Assembly (NCBI GenBank): GCA_016290415.1
Contig: JAEETP010000013.1
Coordinates: 1 to 35,051, forward strand
Source of the DNA: Bacteroidales bacterium
Lineage (GTDB): Bacteria; Bacteroidota; Bacteroidia; Bacteroidales; UBA932
Reading direction: 5' to 3'
DNA length: 35,051 nucleotides
Shown here: one piece after another, positions 1 through 10,881 of the stretch
Position numbering within the stretch: the first letter of the stretch is position 1
Layout: each line of letters begins with the position of its first letter
Position numbers and translations under genes: made by a program
The notes under the pieces: generated by a model
What the model saw: only the letters and a program-made list of their open reading frames with translations
What the model was told of the DNA's origin: nothing
Databases searched by the model: none

Positions 1-506
1 ACATTGGCAACACCGCCGCCCGATATGCCAAGGCCTTCTTTGACAATATGCCCTGCGACGCGGTGACCCTGGCCCCCTATATGGGCCGTGACAGCATAGC
101 CCCTTTCCTTGAATACAAGGGCAAGTGGGCCGTGGTGCTGGGCCTCACGTCAAATGCCTCGGCGGCCGATTTCGAGCTGGACGGTGACCTGTACAAGAAG
201 GTCATCGGAACCGCTATGGAGTGGGGCACGCCAGACAATATGATGTTTGTGGCGGGCGCCACCAGGCCCGAGATGCTGGCCGGAATCCGCGAGATATGCC
301 CCGACCATTTCTTGCTGGTGCCGGGCGTAGGAGCCCAGGGCGGCAGCGTGGCAGAAGTGGCAAAGTACGGCCTCAATTCCAAATGCGGCCTGCTGATAAA
401 CTCTTCCAGAGGCATCATATATGCCTCTTCGGGCAGCGATTTTGCCGGAGCCGCGGCTTCTGCGGCGGGCAGCCTGAGGCAGCAGATGGCAAACATTTTT
501 GAATAG
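1..506 (+). CDS. pyrF: Orotidine 5'-phosphate decarboxylase, C-terminal part (cut by window start)
   Basis: Catalyses the last step of de novo UMP synthesis, decarboxylation of orotidine 5'-phosphate, in the cytoplasm. The frame is open from base 3 and starts mid-protein with IGNTAARYAKAFF, which fits the stretch after the catalytic Asp-Lys-Arg-Gly-Asp of the long bacterial OMP decarboxylase subfamily (type 2). Further family-like segments are the LTSNASAADFE stretch and the phosphate-binding LLVPGVGAQGG. The stop is TAG at 504-506. The N-terminal half and its start lie outside the window, so operon context upstream cannot be judged. Downstream, rho has its own promoter. The family call is fairly secure, subfamily less so. 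Confidence 0.88.
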   Translation, partial: IGNTAARYAKAFFDNMPCDAVTLAPYMGRDSIAPFLEYKGKWAVVLGLTSNASAADFELDGDLYKKVIGTAMEWGTPDNMMFVAGATRPEMLAGIREICPDHFLLVPGVGAQGGSVAEVAKYGLNSKCGLLINSSRGIIYASSGSDFAGAAASAAGSLRQQMANIFE

Positions 507-511
507 CAACT

Positions 512-542
512 ATTGTTTGTAAGCTATTTCGTGCTATATTTG
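512..542 (+). promoter_or_regulatory. Probable rho promoter (Bacteroides-type)
   Basis: ATTG at 512-515 is followed after 19 nt by TATATTTG at 535-542, matching the Bacteroidota -33/-7 consensus (TTTG or TTG, then TAnnTTTG). This leaves a leader of roughly 55 nt before the rho ATG. The leader holds an imperfect hairpin near 555-578; whether it takes part in rho autoregulation is unknown. Confidence 0.6.
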
Positions 543-602
543 TGCATCCTTTAACGGGGAAGCAGGCTCTCTGCCTACCCGCAAATCATCTAATTTATAT
601 TT

Positions 603-2381
603 ATGTACGACATAATTCAACTCAATGGCAAGAGTAGGGAAGAACTGATTGAGATTGCCAAGGAACTGAAAATCAAGAAACCCGAATCTATCGCAGAAAA
701 AGACCTGGTATATGCCATTCTAGACGAACAGGCTATCCAGAGCAGCGAACCTATAAAGAAAACAACCCGCGCCAAGGGCCGCACCAAGAAAGAGGCGGCT
801 GCAGAGCCGGCCGAGACTGCTAAAAAGAAGCCCGGCCGCAAGCCCAAGGCAGAGGCAGCAGCGGCTGCCGCACCCGCTCCGGCCGAGGCCCCCGCAGCAG
901 AAGAAAAGCCCGCCCGCAAGCGCGTGACCCGCACCAAGGCGGTCAAGGTAGACCCCGAAGCTCCCCAGGCCGAGGCAGCACCTGCACCTTCACCCGCCCC
1001 CGCAGCAGAGCAGGCTCAGCCCAAGCGCCAGCTGCGTCCCCGTATGCGTCAGGGTGCCGCAGAGCAGAGCGCTCCTGCACAGAACGCCCAGAGCGCCGAA
1101 AGGCCGGCAGCGCCCCAGCAGAACGGCCAGCAGGCTCCCCAGCAGCCCCAGAATCAGAATCAGCAGCAGCCCCAGAGGCCTCAGCAAAACAATCAGCAGA
1201 ATAATAACCAGCAGAACAACCAGCAGCCCCAGCGCCCCCGCATTGAATATGACGGCGTGGTGCAGGCCAGCGGCGTGCTGGAGATTATGCCCGACGGCTA
1301 CGGCTTCCTGCGCTCTTCTGACTACAACTACCTGAACTCTCCCGACGATATCTACGTATCTCAGTCTCAGATAAAGAGCTATGCCCTGAAGCCGGGCGAC
1401 ACCATAAAAGGTGACATCCGCCCGCCGCGCGAAGGCGACAAATATTTCCCTCTGGTCAGGATCCACACCATAAACGGCCGCAGCCCGGAATTCATCCGCG
1501 ACCGCGTCCCGTTCGATTTCCTGACTCCGCTTTTCCCCGACGAGAAGTTCAACCTGACCGGCAACGGCCACAACAGCAACCTCTCGGTGCGCATCGTGGA
1601 TATGTTCACCCCCATTGGCAAGGGTCAGCGCGGCCTTATAGTGGCTCAGCCCAAGACCGGTAAGACAGTGCTGCTGAAGGACATTGCCAATGCCATTGCA
1701 GACAACCATCCCGAAGTGTTTATGATGGTGCTGCTGATTGACGAACGTCCAGAGGAGGTTACCGATATGCAGCGCAGCGTTAAGGCAGAGGTCATTGCAT
1801 CTACGTTCGACGAACCTGCAGAGCACCACGTAAAGGTGGCCAACATAGTTCTAGAGAAGGCTAAGCGCCTGGTAGAGTGCGGCCACGACGTAGTGATACT
1901 GCTGGACTCCATAACCCGTCTGGCACGTGCCTACAACACCGTTCAGCCCGCTAGCGGCAAGGTGCTTTCGGGCGGTGTGGACGCCAACGCCCTGCACAAG
2001 CCCAAACGCTTCTTTGGCGCAGCCCGCAACATAGAAAACGGCGGATCCCTCACCATTCTTGCCACCGCCCTCACCGAGACCGGCTCCAAGATGGACGACG
2101 TGATTTTCGAGGAGTTCAAGGGCACCGGCAACCTGGAGCTGCAGCTTGACCGCAAGCTTAGCAACAAGCGTATCTTCCCGGCAGTGGACGTCACCCTGTC
2201 CAGCACCCGCCGCGACGATTTGCTCTACAATCCGGAGCACATCAACAGAATCTGGATACTTCGCAAGTATCTCTCCGATATGAATTCAGTGGAGGCTATG
2301 GAGTTTATGCTCACTCGTCTGGAGCGCACCCGCGACAACGAGGAGTTCCTCTACACAATGCAGCAGGATACCATCAGCTAA
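603..2381 (+). CDS. rho: Transcription termination factor Rho with long disordered insert
   Basis: Hexameric RNA-dependent ATPase/helicase that ends transcription. Order of parts: an N-terminal Rho_N helical domain (about 1-45); a low-complexity insert (about 46-212), first Ala/Pro/Lys-rich and then strongly Gln/Asn-rich; the cold-shock-like RNA-binding domain (about 214-285, with PDGYGFLRS); and the RecA-like ATPase. Walker A is AQPKTGKT (348-355) and Walker B ends LLDS with Asp435, followed by ITRLARAYN. At 592 aa it is much longer than E. coli Rho (419 aa), the difference being the insert. Such inserts are typical of Bacteroidota Rho and have been linked in Bacteroides to condensate formation. 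The gene ends 2 nt before the convergent tamB stop, with no separate terminator. Confidence 0.97.
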   Translation: MYDIIQLNGKSREELIEIAKELKIKKPESIAEKDLVYAILDEQAIQSSEPIKKTTRAKGRTKKEAAAEPAETAKKKPGRKPKAEAAAAAAPAPAEAPAAEEKPARKRVTRTKAVKVDPEAPQAEAAPAPSPAPAAEQAQPKRQLRPRMRQGAAEQSAPAQNAQSAERPAAPQQNGQQAPQQPQNQNQQQPQRPQQNNQQNNNQQNNQQPQRPRIEYDGVVQASGVLEIMPDGYGFLRSSDYNYLNSPDDIYVSQSQIKSYALKPGDTIKGDIRPPREGDKYFPLVRIHTINGRSPEFIRDRVPFDFLTPLFPDEKFNLTGNGHNSNLSVRIVDMFTPIGKGQRGLIVAQPKTGKTVLLKDIANAIADNHPEVFMMVLLIDERPEEVTDMQRSVKAEVIASTFDEPAEHHVKVANIVLEKAKRLVECGHDVVILLDSITRLARAYNTVQPASGKVLSGGVDANALHKPKRFFGAARNIENGGSLTILATALTETGSKMDDVIFEEFKGTGNLELQLDRKLSNKRIFPAVDVTLSSTRRDDLLYNPEHINRIWILRKYLSDMNSVEAMEFMLTRLERTRDNEEFLYTMQQDTIS

Positions 2382-2383
2382 GG

Positions 2384-5300
2384 TTATTCCGCAGCAGGAG
2401 TTACAGGAGATGTCTCTTCAACGGGGGCATCTCTTTTTTTGCGGGGTTTTTTCTTGAAGAGGTCGCCAAACGAGTCAAACTCTTCTTTATAAGAGACGCC
2501 GACGCCGTTGCGCTGGGTCTGGTCCAGATAGTTGCTGTATTCGTCGGCAGAGTGGGAGAACAGTTTCAGGCGGGTCTTGCCGCGGCGGTCCAGCTTGACT
2601 TCCACATCAATGTCACCCACGATATCGTCGCGGTTGCTGGTCATATAGCGGCGGTTGCCTATGTTGCCGTTCACGCTGATGCGGTTGTTCAGCAACTGTG
2701 TGGAAATGGCCACGTCAAACAAATCCTGTCCGGTGTCGGTGGGCTGATAGTTGAAGCCGAAGTCAATGGGAATGCCCAGCTGCTGGAGGATGTTGTTCAG
2801 CTGCGTGCTCATAATCTCGGTGGCGTTGAAATATGACACGGAGGTGTTGTTCACAATACCGCTCTGCTCGTCGGGGATAAACGAACCCGAAAGAATCAGC
2901 GCCAGGAATTGACGCATACGCTTCTCTTCTGTGTTCAGGGTGCCCTCTATCAGTGCCTGTATGGTAGGGTCCAGGTCGTCTATCTTGATGTCGAAGCCCA
3001 GGCTGGGGTTGGTGAGCTTGTCGGTGATCTTTATGTTGCAGTTCACGGGCCTGCGCACCGAATTCTCGCTTCCGGCCGCCATCAGCGGCGATATGGAAGC
3101 CTTGGTCTTGTAAGATGCGGTCATATTGAGCTCCGACTGCATAATGTCGCCGTTGAAGTGGATGGTGCTGCCGGGATCCAGAGTGAACTCGCGGTTCACA
3201 AGACCCAGCATAGCCAGGGCGTACTGGCCCTCGCTCACGGTGTAGTCGCCGGTGATGTTGAACTCGCCGTCCTTTACGCTGATGTCCACTATACCGTTGC
3301 CGCTCACGCGCAAGGCGTCTCCGGCGTCGCTGTCAAGCTCCAGGTTAAGCTTGGCATTTTCGTTGGCACGGACGCGGGCAAACACGTTCAGACCGCCTCC
3401 GGAGGCCTTCTCTTCTGCCTTCTCTTTCACGCGGCCAAGATTTATCAGGGAGTCTATGGTAGAGAGCCTTACAGACGGGCGATGGTCCACAAAGGTAATG
3501 ATGGACGACTGCGAAGTGCTGGCAGAGCGGATGGGGATATTCACCACCGACACGGGCCGTGTGGCCACGTCTATGTTCAGGTTCAGGGCGTTTATGGGGC
3601 CGCTGATGCCCACGGTGCCAGAGGCATATGCCTTGCCGTAGAACGTCTCGTTGTCGTTGAAGGAGGTGTCGAACCCAAGAATGTTGTTGGCCTTGATGTT
3701 CAGCCCCAGGTTGAAGTCCTTGAAATGGTCGTGGGTAATCACGCCGCTCAAGGTGCCGGTGCCTTTCTCCTGGTCCTTGATGTTGAAATCGCGCAGGGTT
3801 ATGGCTTTGCTGTTCACATCCACGAAGCCGTCCAGGGTATAGGGAACCTGTGTGTAATCCAGCTTGGCGCAGAACTTCTCCAGCCGGCCGCCCTTCACGG
3901 TGATGTCGGGCGAATTCAGCTTGCCGGTGATAAGGGCGTCTGCGGTGAGGGTGCCGCTCACGTCCGAGGCAAGGCCGGTGAGGAACGGCTCCACCACGCC
4001 CACATTGAAACGCTTGGCGCTCACGGTGGCGTTGATGGTCTCTTTGGCAGAATCGTAGTGGCCGGCGGCGGTGAGCACCTGCTCGCCGTTAAGTATGTTC
4101 CTGGCGTTCAGGTTCACGCGGTGCAGGGTGTCGTCGTAGTTGGTGTGGGCCTCTATGCGGCCAATCATCTGCCCGGCCAGCGAGAGTGAATCCACCGCCA
4201 CGTCGCCAAAAATCTCGTGGTGCGAGAATACCCCTATCACCTTGCCGTCGCCGGTGAGGGTTCCGCTTATGTTCAGCGGCTCCTTCATCAGCAGGTTGGC
4301 CAGGGCAAGATCCAGGTTGCGGATATCGAAAGAGCAGGTGTCGGCGCTGCTGCCCGACAGGATGCCGTTGATGCCCAGGCCCTGGTCTTTGTTGTACAGA
4401 TTGAAGTCGTTGATGGTGATATGCTTGTCGGCATAATAGACGCTGGAGGGATCAATGTTCCACTGGTCTCCGCCAAGCCGCACATAAGAGTGTCCCAGGT
4501 GCACCAGCATCTTCTGGTTGCCCTCTTTCAGGTTGGGGAAAGAGAACATCGCCTTCAGGTGACCGGAGTCCAGGGAGTCGGGGTCGTTGCAGTAAGAGAA
4601 ATCGGCCAGGGCGCTGTTGCCGGCGCAGTCGGCCTTGAGCACGCCGTCGGCCAGGCTGACATCCCCTATGCGTATCATCTGGGTGGAGAGCTTGCCGCTG
4701 GAAGATGTCTTCTGGAAATCGAACTTGCCGTTAAGGTCCTGCACAAAGATATTGTTCAGTGCCAGCAGGGGAGACTTGACGCTGACTTTGCCTGTGCTGT
4801 CGCCCGCCGACTTGATTGACACGGAGGTGCCGTTCTCTATATGTACGCCGGGCGCCAGATAGCCCAGAAGGCCCTTGAGGTCGCCGGTCCTGACAGACAA
4901 GTCAAACTTGTCGGTGCAGGGCACCGGCATCTTTTTCATGCGCCTGGCCAGATTGTCCAGCTTGCCCAGCATCACCATACCTTCCAGCTGCGGGATGATG
5001 TCGGTGACAAACACGTCCCCGCGGTACCTTGCGGTGACCATTCCGCTGTTCACGCCCAGCATATAGCGCTCTTTGCCGTTCAGCGAGATGACCTCTATGT
5101 CGTCCAGGTCAAAGGTGCCGTCGGCGCTCTTGCACTGTATATCCTTCAGGTCCACCTTGCCCATTATGCGGCCGTCTGGAGTCTGGGTCACATCGGCCTC
5201 TGCATTGAGCCTTATGTTGGATATTTCGCGCTTGTCAAAGCCCAGCGCCGCCAGGTCTGCGTGGCCCAGCGAAAGCTTCATATGATACAGGCTGCTGCCG

Positions 5301-6865
5301 GAGCTACTGGGGGCAAGGATGCCCTGCAGCATAAACTTCAGGTTGGGGTCGGCGCTCACAATGCGTCCCTCGAACTCGTTCTGGCGCCAGTTGCCGTTGC
5401 CGGAGATGTTGCTGTAGGAGTAGCCGTTGAACTCGAACTTGGGAATGTTGATCTCGTCGATATAGTATTCGGTGTCCTTGGGATTTGGTGTAAAGATGCC
5501 AGAGGCAGAAGCGTGGCAGGTGGTCTTGCCCAGGCCGTCCACCTGCAGGAACCGCCCCAGGTCAAACTCGTTGAGGTCGGCATAACCCAGCACCTCGTAT
5601 GCCTTGGTGCCGTCGGCGCGGCACATAAGGTCCACGTTGCACCCGCCAAGATTGCTCTTCACGGCGCCGTACACCACAAAATCTTCGAAGAAACCGTTCA
5701 GGGAGCCGGTGAAGGAGAGCTGCTCTCCCGGAGCCAGGTGGGAGATGGATTTCTTGTCAAAGCTGGCCTTGTTGCCGGTGCACTGATATACAATTTCTGC
5801 AATATCCTTGGTGTTGGTGTAGCTGCGGTTGACCTTGATGGAGGCCATAGTGTGGGTGGCATCGGGCAGGCCGCTCAGGTGGGCCGAAAGGTCCAGGAAG
5901 GTCTCTTTGGTGCCCGACCACACTTTGAGCGACTCGGTGCGCAGGTCAGAGAGCTTGCCCTCTACCTTGCCGTCTATCAAGAGCTTAAGCTCCAGGAAAG
6001 AGGTTTTTTCGGCCAAAGCCTGGATGCTTCTCAAATCCAGTTTGGAATTCTTGATGGAGGCGTCGAACGACACGCTGTCCTGGAAATGCTCAAAATCCTT
6101 GAAATCCTTGAAGTTAAGGTTGGCTTCGGGCAGCGAGAGGTCGGAATACTTGTCCTTGAACTTGAAATCGGCAATGTGCAGCCCGGTGGAGTCATAGTCG
6201 GCCTTCAGGGAGAGTTTGTCCAGCGCGAAGCCGCTGTTCTGCTCTTTGAAAGAGATGTCGTTGAGCTTGAGCGAGGCAGTATTGCCGTCGTATTTCACAT
6301 CCTTGATGTCCACGTGCAGGTCGGTCACGTTCAGGTCGTTGAAATCGACCTGGCGCGGATCCTGGCTGCGGTTCACGTGCTTGCCGCCGGGGTTGTAGTT
6401 CACCACCTTGAAATCGTTAAGCACTATGTGCCCCACAGAAGCATTCACCTTGGGCAGCGAGAACGGCTTGTCTTCGCCGCCGGAGTCATCTTTCTCTGCG
6501 GTATCTTTCACCGCCTTGGGAAAGTTGGAAGGGTACAGGCGCCCGCCGTCCAGGTTCACGCGGTTTATCTTTATGTCGCCCTTGAGCAGCTTCAGGGGAG
6601 ACACCGCCGCAGAGGCTTTGTTGCACACCAGAATCGTGTCCTTGCCGTTTGCCAGCACCACGTCGTCCAGAATCACCCTGTCGAAAAGGGCAAAGTGGAT
6701 GTCGCCCACCTGAAGGTCAAGGCCGGTCTTTTCGCTGACCGATTTGGTGACCTTGTCGCAGATGGCTTTCTGCACCGCCGGCACCTGCAGGGCAACGACG
6801 GCGCCGGTGGCTACCGCCACTACAGCGGCGGCCAGTGCCAGCAATACTTTGAGCCATCGTTTCAT
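2384..6865 (-). CDS. tamB: TamB-family translocation/assembly module (DUF490), inner-membrane anchored
   Basis: A very large envelope protein of the AsmA/TamB type, thought to form a hydrophobic groove across the periplasm and to help outer-membrane protein assembly or lipid transport. The N-terminus (MKRWLKVLLALAAAVVAVA) is a single membrane anchor. It is followed by well over 1,000 residues of repeated beta-strand segments of the kind 'G.L...DI.LKDFN', and a C-terminal TamB domain containing ALILSGSFIP and LGIPIDFGFNYQP. The longest frame begins with GTG at 6874, but I prefer the ATG at 6865, three codons inside, because it opens directly on the basic-hydrophobic anchor. No TamA-like BamA paralogue lies next to it. 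It converges on rho with a 2-nt gap. The exact cargo in Bacteroidota is not known. Confidence 0.9.
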   Translation of the reverse strand: MKRWLKVLLALAAAVVAVATGAVVALQVPAVQKAICDKVTKSVSEKTGLDLQVGDIHFALFDRVILDDVVLANGKDTILVCNKASAAVSPLKLLKGDIKINRVNLDGGRLYPSNFPKAVKDTAEKDDSGGEDKPFSLPKVNASVGHIVLNDFKVVNYNPGGKHVNRSQDPRQVDFNDLNVTDLHVDIKDVKYDGNTASLKLNDISFKEQNSGFALDKLSLKADYDSTGLHIADFKFKDKYSDLSLPEANLNFKDFKDFEHFQDSVSFDASIKNSKLDLRSIQALAEKTSFLELKLLIDGKVEGKLSDLRTESLKVWSGTKETFLDLSAHLSGLPDATHTMASIKVNRSYTNTKDIAEIVYQCTGNKASFDKKSISHLAPGEQLSFTGSLNGFFEDFVVYGAVKSNLGGCNVDLMCRADGTKAYEVLGYADLNEFDLGRFLQVDGLGKTTCHASASGIFTPNPKDTEYYIDEINIPKFEFNGYSYSNISGNGNWRQNEFEGRIVSADPNLKFMLQGILAPSSSGSSLYHMKLSLGHADLAALGFDKREISNIRLNAEADVTQTPDGRIMGKVDLKDIQCKSADGTFDLDDIEVISLNGKERYMLGVNSGMVTARYRGDVFVTDIIPQLEGMVMLGKLDNLARRMKKMPVPCTDKFDLSVRTGDLKGLLGYLAPGVHIENGTSVSIKSAGDSTGKVSVKSPLLALNNIFVQDLNGKFDFQKTSSSGKLSTQMIRIGDVSLADGVLKADCAGNSALADFSYCNDPDSLDSGHLKAMFSFPNLKEGNQKMLVHLGHSYVRLGGDQWNIDPSSVYYADKHITINDFNLYNKDQGLGINGILSGSSADTCSFDIRNLDLALANLLMKEPLNISGTLTGDGKVIGVFSHHEIFGDVAVDSLSLAGQMIGRIEAHTNYDDTLHRVNLNARNILNGEQVLTAAGHYDSAKETINATVSAKRFNVGVVEPFLTGLASDVSGTLTADALITGKLNSPDITVKGGRLEKFCAKLDYTQVPYTLDGFVDVNSKAITLRDFNIKDQEKGTGTLSGVITHDHFKDFNLGLNIKANNILGFDTSFNDNETFYGKAYASGTVGISGPINALNLNIDVATRPVSVVNIPIRSASTSQSSIITFVDHRPSVRLSTIDSLINLGRVKEKAEEKASGGGLNVFARVRANENAKLNLELDSDAGDALRVSGNGIVDISVKDGEFNITGDYTVSEGQYALAMLGLVNREFTLDPGSTIHFNGDIMQSELNMTASYKTKASISPLMAAGSENSVRRPVNCNIKITDKLTNPSLGFDIKIDDLDPTIQALIEGTLNTEEKRMRQFLALILSGSFIPDEQSGIVNNTSVSYFNATEIMSTQLNNILQQLGIPIDFGFNYQPTDTGQDLFDVAISTQLLNNRISVNGNIGNRRYMTSNRDDIVGDIDVEVKLDRRGKTRLKLFSHSADEYSNYLDQTQRNGVGVSYKEEFDSFGDLFKKKPRKKRDAPVEETSPVTPAAE

Positions 6866-6889
6866 CGGGTGCACATTACTTTTAACCTA

Positions 6890-6920
6890 CAAAAATAATG
6901 AATGCGGATAAATATTCAAA
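6890..6920 (-). promoter_or_regulatory. tamB promoter (Bacteroides-type)
   Basis: Read on the minus strand: TTTG (6920-6917), 19 nt, TATTTTTG (6897-6890), a full match to TTTG-N19-TAnnTTTG. It lies about 25 nt before the ATG at 6865 and supports that start. Confidence 0.75.
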
Positions 6921-6934
6921 GACGTTATTTTCAT

Positions 6935-6966
6935 TTTGCCAACTCTGAAAAAATCACTATTTTTAC
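6935..6966 (+). promoter_or_regulatory. Probable gyrA promoter
   Basis: TTTG at 6935-6938, 20 nt, then TATTTTTA at 6959-6966 (seven of eight positions of TAnnTTTG, last base differs). Divergent from the tamB promoter in the same 130-nt spacer, and about 32 nt before the gyrA ATG. Confidence 0.55.
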
Positions 6967-6998
6967 ACGCTTAAAGGACACATAATTTTTAGTAGTAA

Positions 6999-9527
6999 AT
7001 GGACGAAGAATTGGACGATATTCAGGAACGGATAATTCCTGTAAACATAGAGAGCGAGATGAAGAGCTCCTACATAGATTATTCTATGTCGGTGATTGTT
7101 TCCCGTGCGCTTCCCGATGTCAGGGACGGTATGAAACCGGTGCACCGCCGCGTGCTGTTCGGTATGGACGGCCTGGGCGTGGGCTACAGCGGCGGCACCA
7201 AAAAATCTGCCCGTATTGTGGGTGACGTGCTTGGTAAGTACCACCCCCACGGCGACAGCAGCGTATACGACGCAATGGTGCGTCTGGCGCAGCCCTGGAG
7301 CATGCGCTACCCGCTGGTGTTCGGCCAGGGCAACTTTGGCAGCATAGACGGCGACTCTCCCGCCGCAATGCGTTATACCGAGGCCAAGCTGGAGCGCCTG
7401 GCAGAGGATATCCTTGCCGATCTGGACAAGAATACAGTGGATTTCAGACCCAACTTTGACGAGTCGCTGCCCGAGCCGGTAGTGCTGCCCGCCAAGGCTC
7501 CGGTGCTGCTGCTCAATGGCAGCAACGGTATCGCCGTGGGTATGGCCACCAATATGGCCCCCCACAATATAACCGAGGTGTGCAACGCAGTGTGCGCCTA
7601 TATCGATAATCCAGAAATCACGGTAGAGGAGCTGATGGAGCACATCAAGGGCCCCGATTTCCCCACCGGCGGCATTATCCAGGGCCTGCAGGGCATCAAA
7701 GATGCCTTTGAGACGGGCCGCGGACGCATTGTGATCCGCTCCAAAACAGAAATCGAGGTTTCCGACAGCGGCCGCGAGACCATAGTCATCAGCGAGATTC
7801 CCTATCAGGTGAACAAGCGCGAAATGATAGAGAAAATAGCCGAGCTGGTAGAGAACAAGAAAATAGAGGGCATCGCCTATATAAACGACGAGAGCGACCG
7901 CAAAGGTATGCGTGTGGTCATCAAGCTCAAGATGGGCGCCTCCAGCAACGTGGTGCTCAGCAACCTCTACAAGTACACTCCGGTTCAGTCCAGCTTCTCT
8001 ATCAACAACATCGCCCTGGTAGACGGCAAGCCCCGCCTGCTGGGCCTCAAGGACCTCATCCACTATTTCGTGCGCCATCGCCACGAAGTGGTTGTGCGCC
8101 GTGCAAAATTCGACCTGGACAAGGCCGAGAAGCGCGCCCACATACTGGAAGGTCTGCTCAAGGCGCTGGACATCATTGACCTCATCATAGAGCACATCCG
8201 TGGTTCCAAGACAGTTCAGGAAGCCCGCGACGGCCTTATGACCAAGTTCGGCTTCACCCAGCCGCAGGCCGACGCCATTGTGGAGATGCGTCTCCGCCAG
8301 CTCACCGGTCTGGAGCGCGACAAACTCCAGGCAGAGTACGACGACCTGGAGAAACTGATCCACCATCTGCGCGAGGTGCTTGCAGACGAAAAGCTGCAGC
8401 TGGCCATCATCAAAGACGAGATGCACGAGCTCATTGACAAGTACGGCGACGAGCGCCGCACCGAGATTGCTCCCACCGCAGACGATATCAACCCCGAAGA
8501 TTTCTACGCCAACGAAGACGTGGTCATCACCATATCCCACCTGGGTTACATCAAGCGTACCCCGCTCACCGAATACCGCACCCAGGCGCGCGGCGGCGTG
8601 GGCAGCAAGGGCAGCACTACCCGCGAAGAAGATTTCATAGAGCACATCTATGTGGCCAACAACCACAGCACTATGATGTTCTTCACCGCAATGGGCCGCT
8701 GCTACTGGCTCAAGACCTACGAGATTCCCGAGGGCGTAAAGGCCTCCAAGGGCCGCGCCATCCAGAATCTGCTCAACATAGAGCAGGGCGACAGCGTCAA
8801 AGCTTACATCAACGTCCGCAACCTCTCCGACGCTGAGTTCGTGGAGAACCACTACGTAGTGATGGTCACCAAGAAGGGTACCTTCAAGAAGACCTCGCTC
8901 AAAGAATACTCGCACGTGCGCAGCAAAGGCGTCAACGCCATTGTGATACGCGAGGGTGACGAGCTGCTGGAGGCCAAGCTCACCGACGGCAACAACTTCA
9001 TCTCCCTGGCCAGCCGTGAGGGCCGCCTGTGCACCTTCCACGAGAGCAAGGCCCGCGCCGTGGGCCGCACCAGCATTGGTGTCCGCGGTATGGACATTGG
9101 CGACGAAGGCACCGACAACGAGGTTGTGGGTATGGTTTGCGTGGATTCCGCACTGCCCGAAGAGCAGCGTCCGCAGATCCTCGTGGTCAGCGAGAACGGT
9201 TTCGGCAAGCGCAGCGACGTTATGGAATACCGCATCACCAACCGCGGCAGCAAGGGCGTCAAGACCATCAACATCACAGAAAAGACTGGCGCGCTTATTG
9301 CTATTAAGGACGTAACGGACGACAATGACCTTATGATCATCAACCGCAGCGGCATCACCATCCGTATGGCGGTTGCAAGTCTCAGGGTTATGGGTCGCGC
9401 CACACAGGGTGTCAAGCTCATCAACCTTCGCGAAGGCGATTCCATAGCTGCGGTGTGCGAAGTGCCGCGCAGCGAAGAAGAGGCTCCCAAGGCAGAGGGC
9501 GAGGCAGCAGAAGAAACAAATGAATAA
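6999..9527 (+). CDS. gyrA: DNA gyrase subunit A
   Basis: Subunit of DNA gyrase that cuts and rejoins DNA to introduce negative supercoils. The breakage-reunion domain holds the conserved [10 protein letters not shown] with the catalytic tyrosine at residue 126. The quinolone-resistance region reads [14 protein letters not shown], with Ser and Asp at the positions equal to E. coli Ser83 and Asp87, so no classical resistance change is seen. The C-terminal beta-pinwheel starts near [15 protein letters not shown], a diverged GyrA-box, which argues for gyrase over ParC. The 842-aa length fits and the tail is acidic ([17 protein letters not shown]). The TPR gene follows after 18 nt and may be co-transcribed. 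Confidence 0.96.
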   Translation: MDEELDDIQERIIPVNIESEMKSSYIDYSMSVIVSRALPDVRDGMKPVHRRVLFGMDGLGVGYSGGTKKSARIVGDVLGKYHPHGDSSVYDAMVRLAQPWSMRYPLVFGQGNFGSIDGDSPAAMRYTEAKLERLAEDILADLDKNTVDFRPNFDESLPEPVVLPAKAPVLLLNGSNGIAVGMATNMAPHNITEVCNAVCAYIDNPEITVEELMEHIKGPDFPTGGIIQGLQGIKDAFETGRGRIVIRSKTEIEVSDSGRETIVISEIPYQVNKREMIEKIAELVENKKIEGIAYINDESDRKGMRVVIKLKMGASSNVVLSNLYKYTPVQSSFSINNIALVDGKPRLLGLKDLIHYFVRHRHEVVVRRAKFDLDKAEKRAHILEGLLKALDIIDLIIEHIRGSKTVQEARDGLMTKFGFTQPQADAIVEMRLRQLTGLERDKLQAEYDDLEKLIHHLREVLADEKLQLAIIKDEMHELIDKYGDERRTEIAPTADDINPEDFYANEDVVITISHLGYIKRTPLTEYRTQARGGVGSKGSTTREEDFIEHIYVANNHSTMMFFTAMGRCYWLKTYEIPEGVKASKGRAIQNLLNIEQGDSVKAYINVRNLSDAEFVENHYVVMVTKKGTFKKTSLKEYSHVRSKGVNAIVIREGDELLEAKLTDGNNFISLASREGRLCTFHESKARAVGRTSIGVRGMDIGDEGTDNEVVGMVCVDSALPEEQRPQILVVSENGFGKRSDVMEYRITNRGSKGVKTINITEKTGALIAIKDVTDDNDLMIINRSGITIRMAVASLRVMGRATQGVKLINLREGDSIAAVCEVPRSEEEAPKAEGEAAEETNE

Positions 9528-9545
9528 TAATTAATACTTAAAACT

Positions 9546-10871
9546 ATGAAACGACTTGTAGTAATTATGCTCGTTGCCGCAATGGCAATCGGCGCATCGG
9601 CACAGGACCTTTCCAAAAAGGCTAAAGACCTCCTCAAGTATGCCAACAAGCTGCAGACCAGTCTGGAGAATCCCAAGAAAGCCGGCACTCACGAGCCTTG
9701 GCTCAAGCTTGCACAGGCTTACTACGACATCTACGACTATCCCAACTCTGACGTATACCCCAATGCGCAGCGCTACGAAGTGCAGCTGCTCACCAAGGGC
9801 AAACAGTTCACCACAGAAGAGCGCACAGTAAATGGCGTGACCTACTCGGTGGATTGCTACGACGACAAGGATCTCTACTACGATGCCAACGGTGTGCTCC
9901 AGTTCTGGCTGGTGAAGAAGCCGCTTATGGAAGACGCCCTTGCAAAGTGCTCCGAGGCTCTTCAGAAGGCATACAAGCTGGACGAATATGCCTATAAGAA
10001 CAAGAAGTATCCCGAGACCGCAGAGAAAATCCGCTCTGCATACCACAACACCGGTCTGTTCTATTATATGGCAGACGACAAGGTTAAGGCAGAGGAGTTC
10101 TTCGAGAAGGCATATCAGAGCACCGAGAACCCGATCCTGAACCGCGTGGACACCGTGGCTGTTTACTACACCGCCCTTATGGCCCGCGACAACGGCCATA
10201 ACGACAAGGCTCTGGAGCTTCTCCAGAAAGACCTGGACGCCGGCTATGCAGCAAAAGGTGAAGTTTATGCAATTATGGCTGAGCTCTACCGCGCAAAGAA
10301 CGATATGGAGAACTACAAGACTATCCTTGAAAAAGGTTTTGCCGCATTCCCCGAGAACCAGCAGGTTCTGGTGGGCCTTATCAACTACAACCTTGATACA
10401 GGCGGCGACAGCAGCAGGCTGTTCGAGCTCATCCACCAGGCACAGGCCAACGAGCCCGGCAACGCCAGCCTCTATTATGTAGAGGGTGACATCAACAAGA
10501 AGCTCGGCAACAAAGAGGCCGCAATGGAACTCTTCGAGAAGAGCTACGAGATTGACAACAACTACATCTTCGGTATCGTGAACAAGGGCATTATGTATTA
10601 CGACGAGGCTCTTGAATATCAGGACAAGGCAAATGCCGAGCTTGACGACGCCAAATACAATGCCCTGCTGGAAGAGGTGAACAACTCCCTGAAGAAGGCC
10701 ATCGATCCGTTCGAGAAATCTTACGAGCTGGCCAAGGGCGACCCTGAGCTGCAGGTAGCAATTGCCGAGTACCTCAAGAATATCTACTTCCGCTTCCGCA
10801 CCCAGAGCGATGAATATATGGCTCAGTACGAGAAGTACAACAAGATATTCCACGACGCAACTCAACAATAA
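9546..10871 (+). CDS. Exported TPR-repeat protein, function unknown
   Basis: A 441-aa protein beginning MKRLVVIMLVAAMAIGASAQ, a standard signal peptide with likely signal-peptidase I cleavage after ASA, so it is probably periplasmic. The mature part is helical and rich in Tyr, Lys and Glu. It contains tetratricopeptide-like units (for example KAEEFFEKAYQSTENP, ALELLQKDLDAGYA and KEAAMELFEKSYEIDNNY), suggesting a protein-protein scaffold. It lies 18 nt after gyrA and is followed by a strong intrinsic terminator, so it probably ends the gyrA unit. Such proteins are common beside gyrA in Bacteroidales, to my recollection, but I know of no assigned function. Confidence 0.8.
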   Translation: MKRLVVIMLVAAMAIGASAQDLSKKAKDLLKYANKLQTSLENPKKAGTHEPWLKLAQAYYDIYDYPNSDVYPNAQRYEVQLLTKGKQFTTEERTVNGVTYSVDCYDDKDLYYDANGVLQFWLVKKPLMEDALAKCSEALQKAYKLDEYAYKNKKYPETAEKIRSAYHNTGLFYYMADDKVKAEEFFEKAYQSTENPILNRVDTVAVYYTALMARDNGHNDKALELLQKDLDAGYAAKGEVYAIMAELYRAKNDMENYKTILEKGFAAFPENQQVLVGLINYNLDTGGDSSRLFELIHQAQANEPGNASLYYVEGDINKKLGNKEAAMELFEKSYEIDNNYIFGIVNKGIMYYDEALEYQDKANAELDDAKYNALLEEVNNSLKKAIDPFEKSYELAKGDPELQVAIAEYLKNIYFRFRTQSDEYMAQYEKYNKIFHDATQQ

Positions 10872-10881
10872 CAATAATCGC

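Noticed and set aside
6963-9041. A 692-codon open frame on the minus strand opposite gyrA, and a similar 685-codon plus-strand frame opposite tamB (4841-6898).
   Set aside because: Both are antisense to long, well-supported genes and have the skewed His/Val/Gly/Ala composition of shadow frames in GC-rich DNA; no family features.
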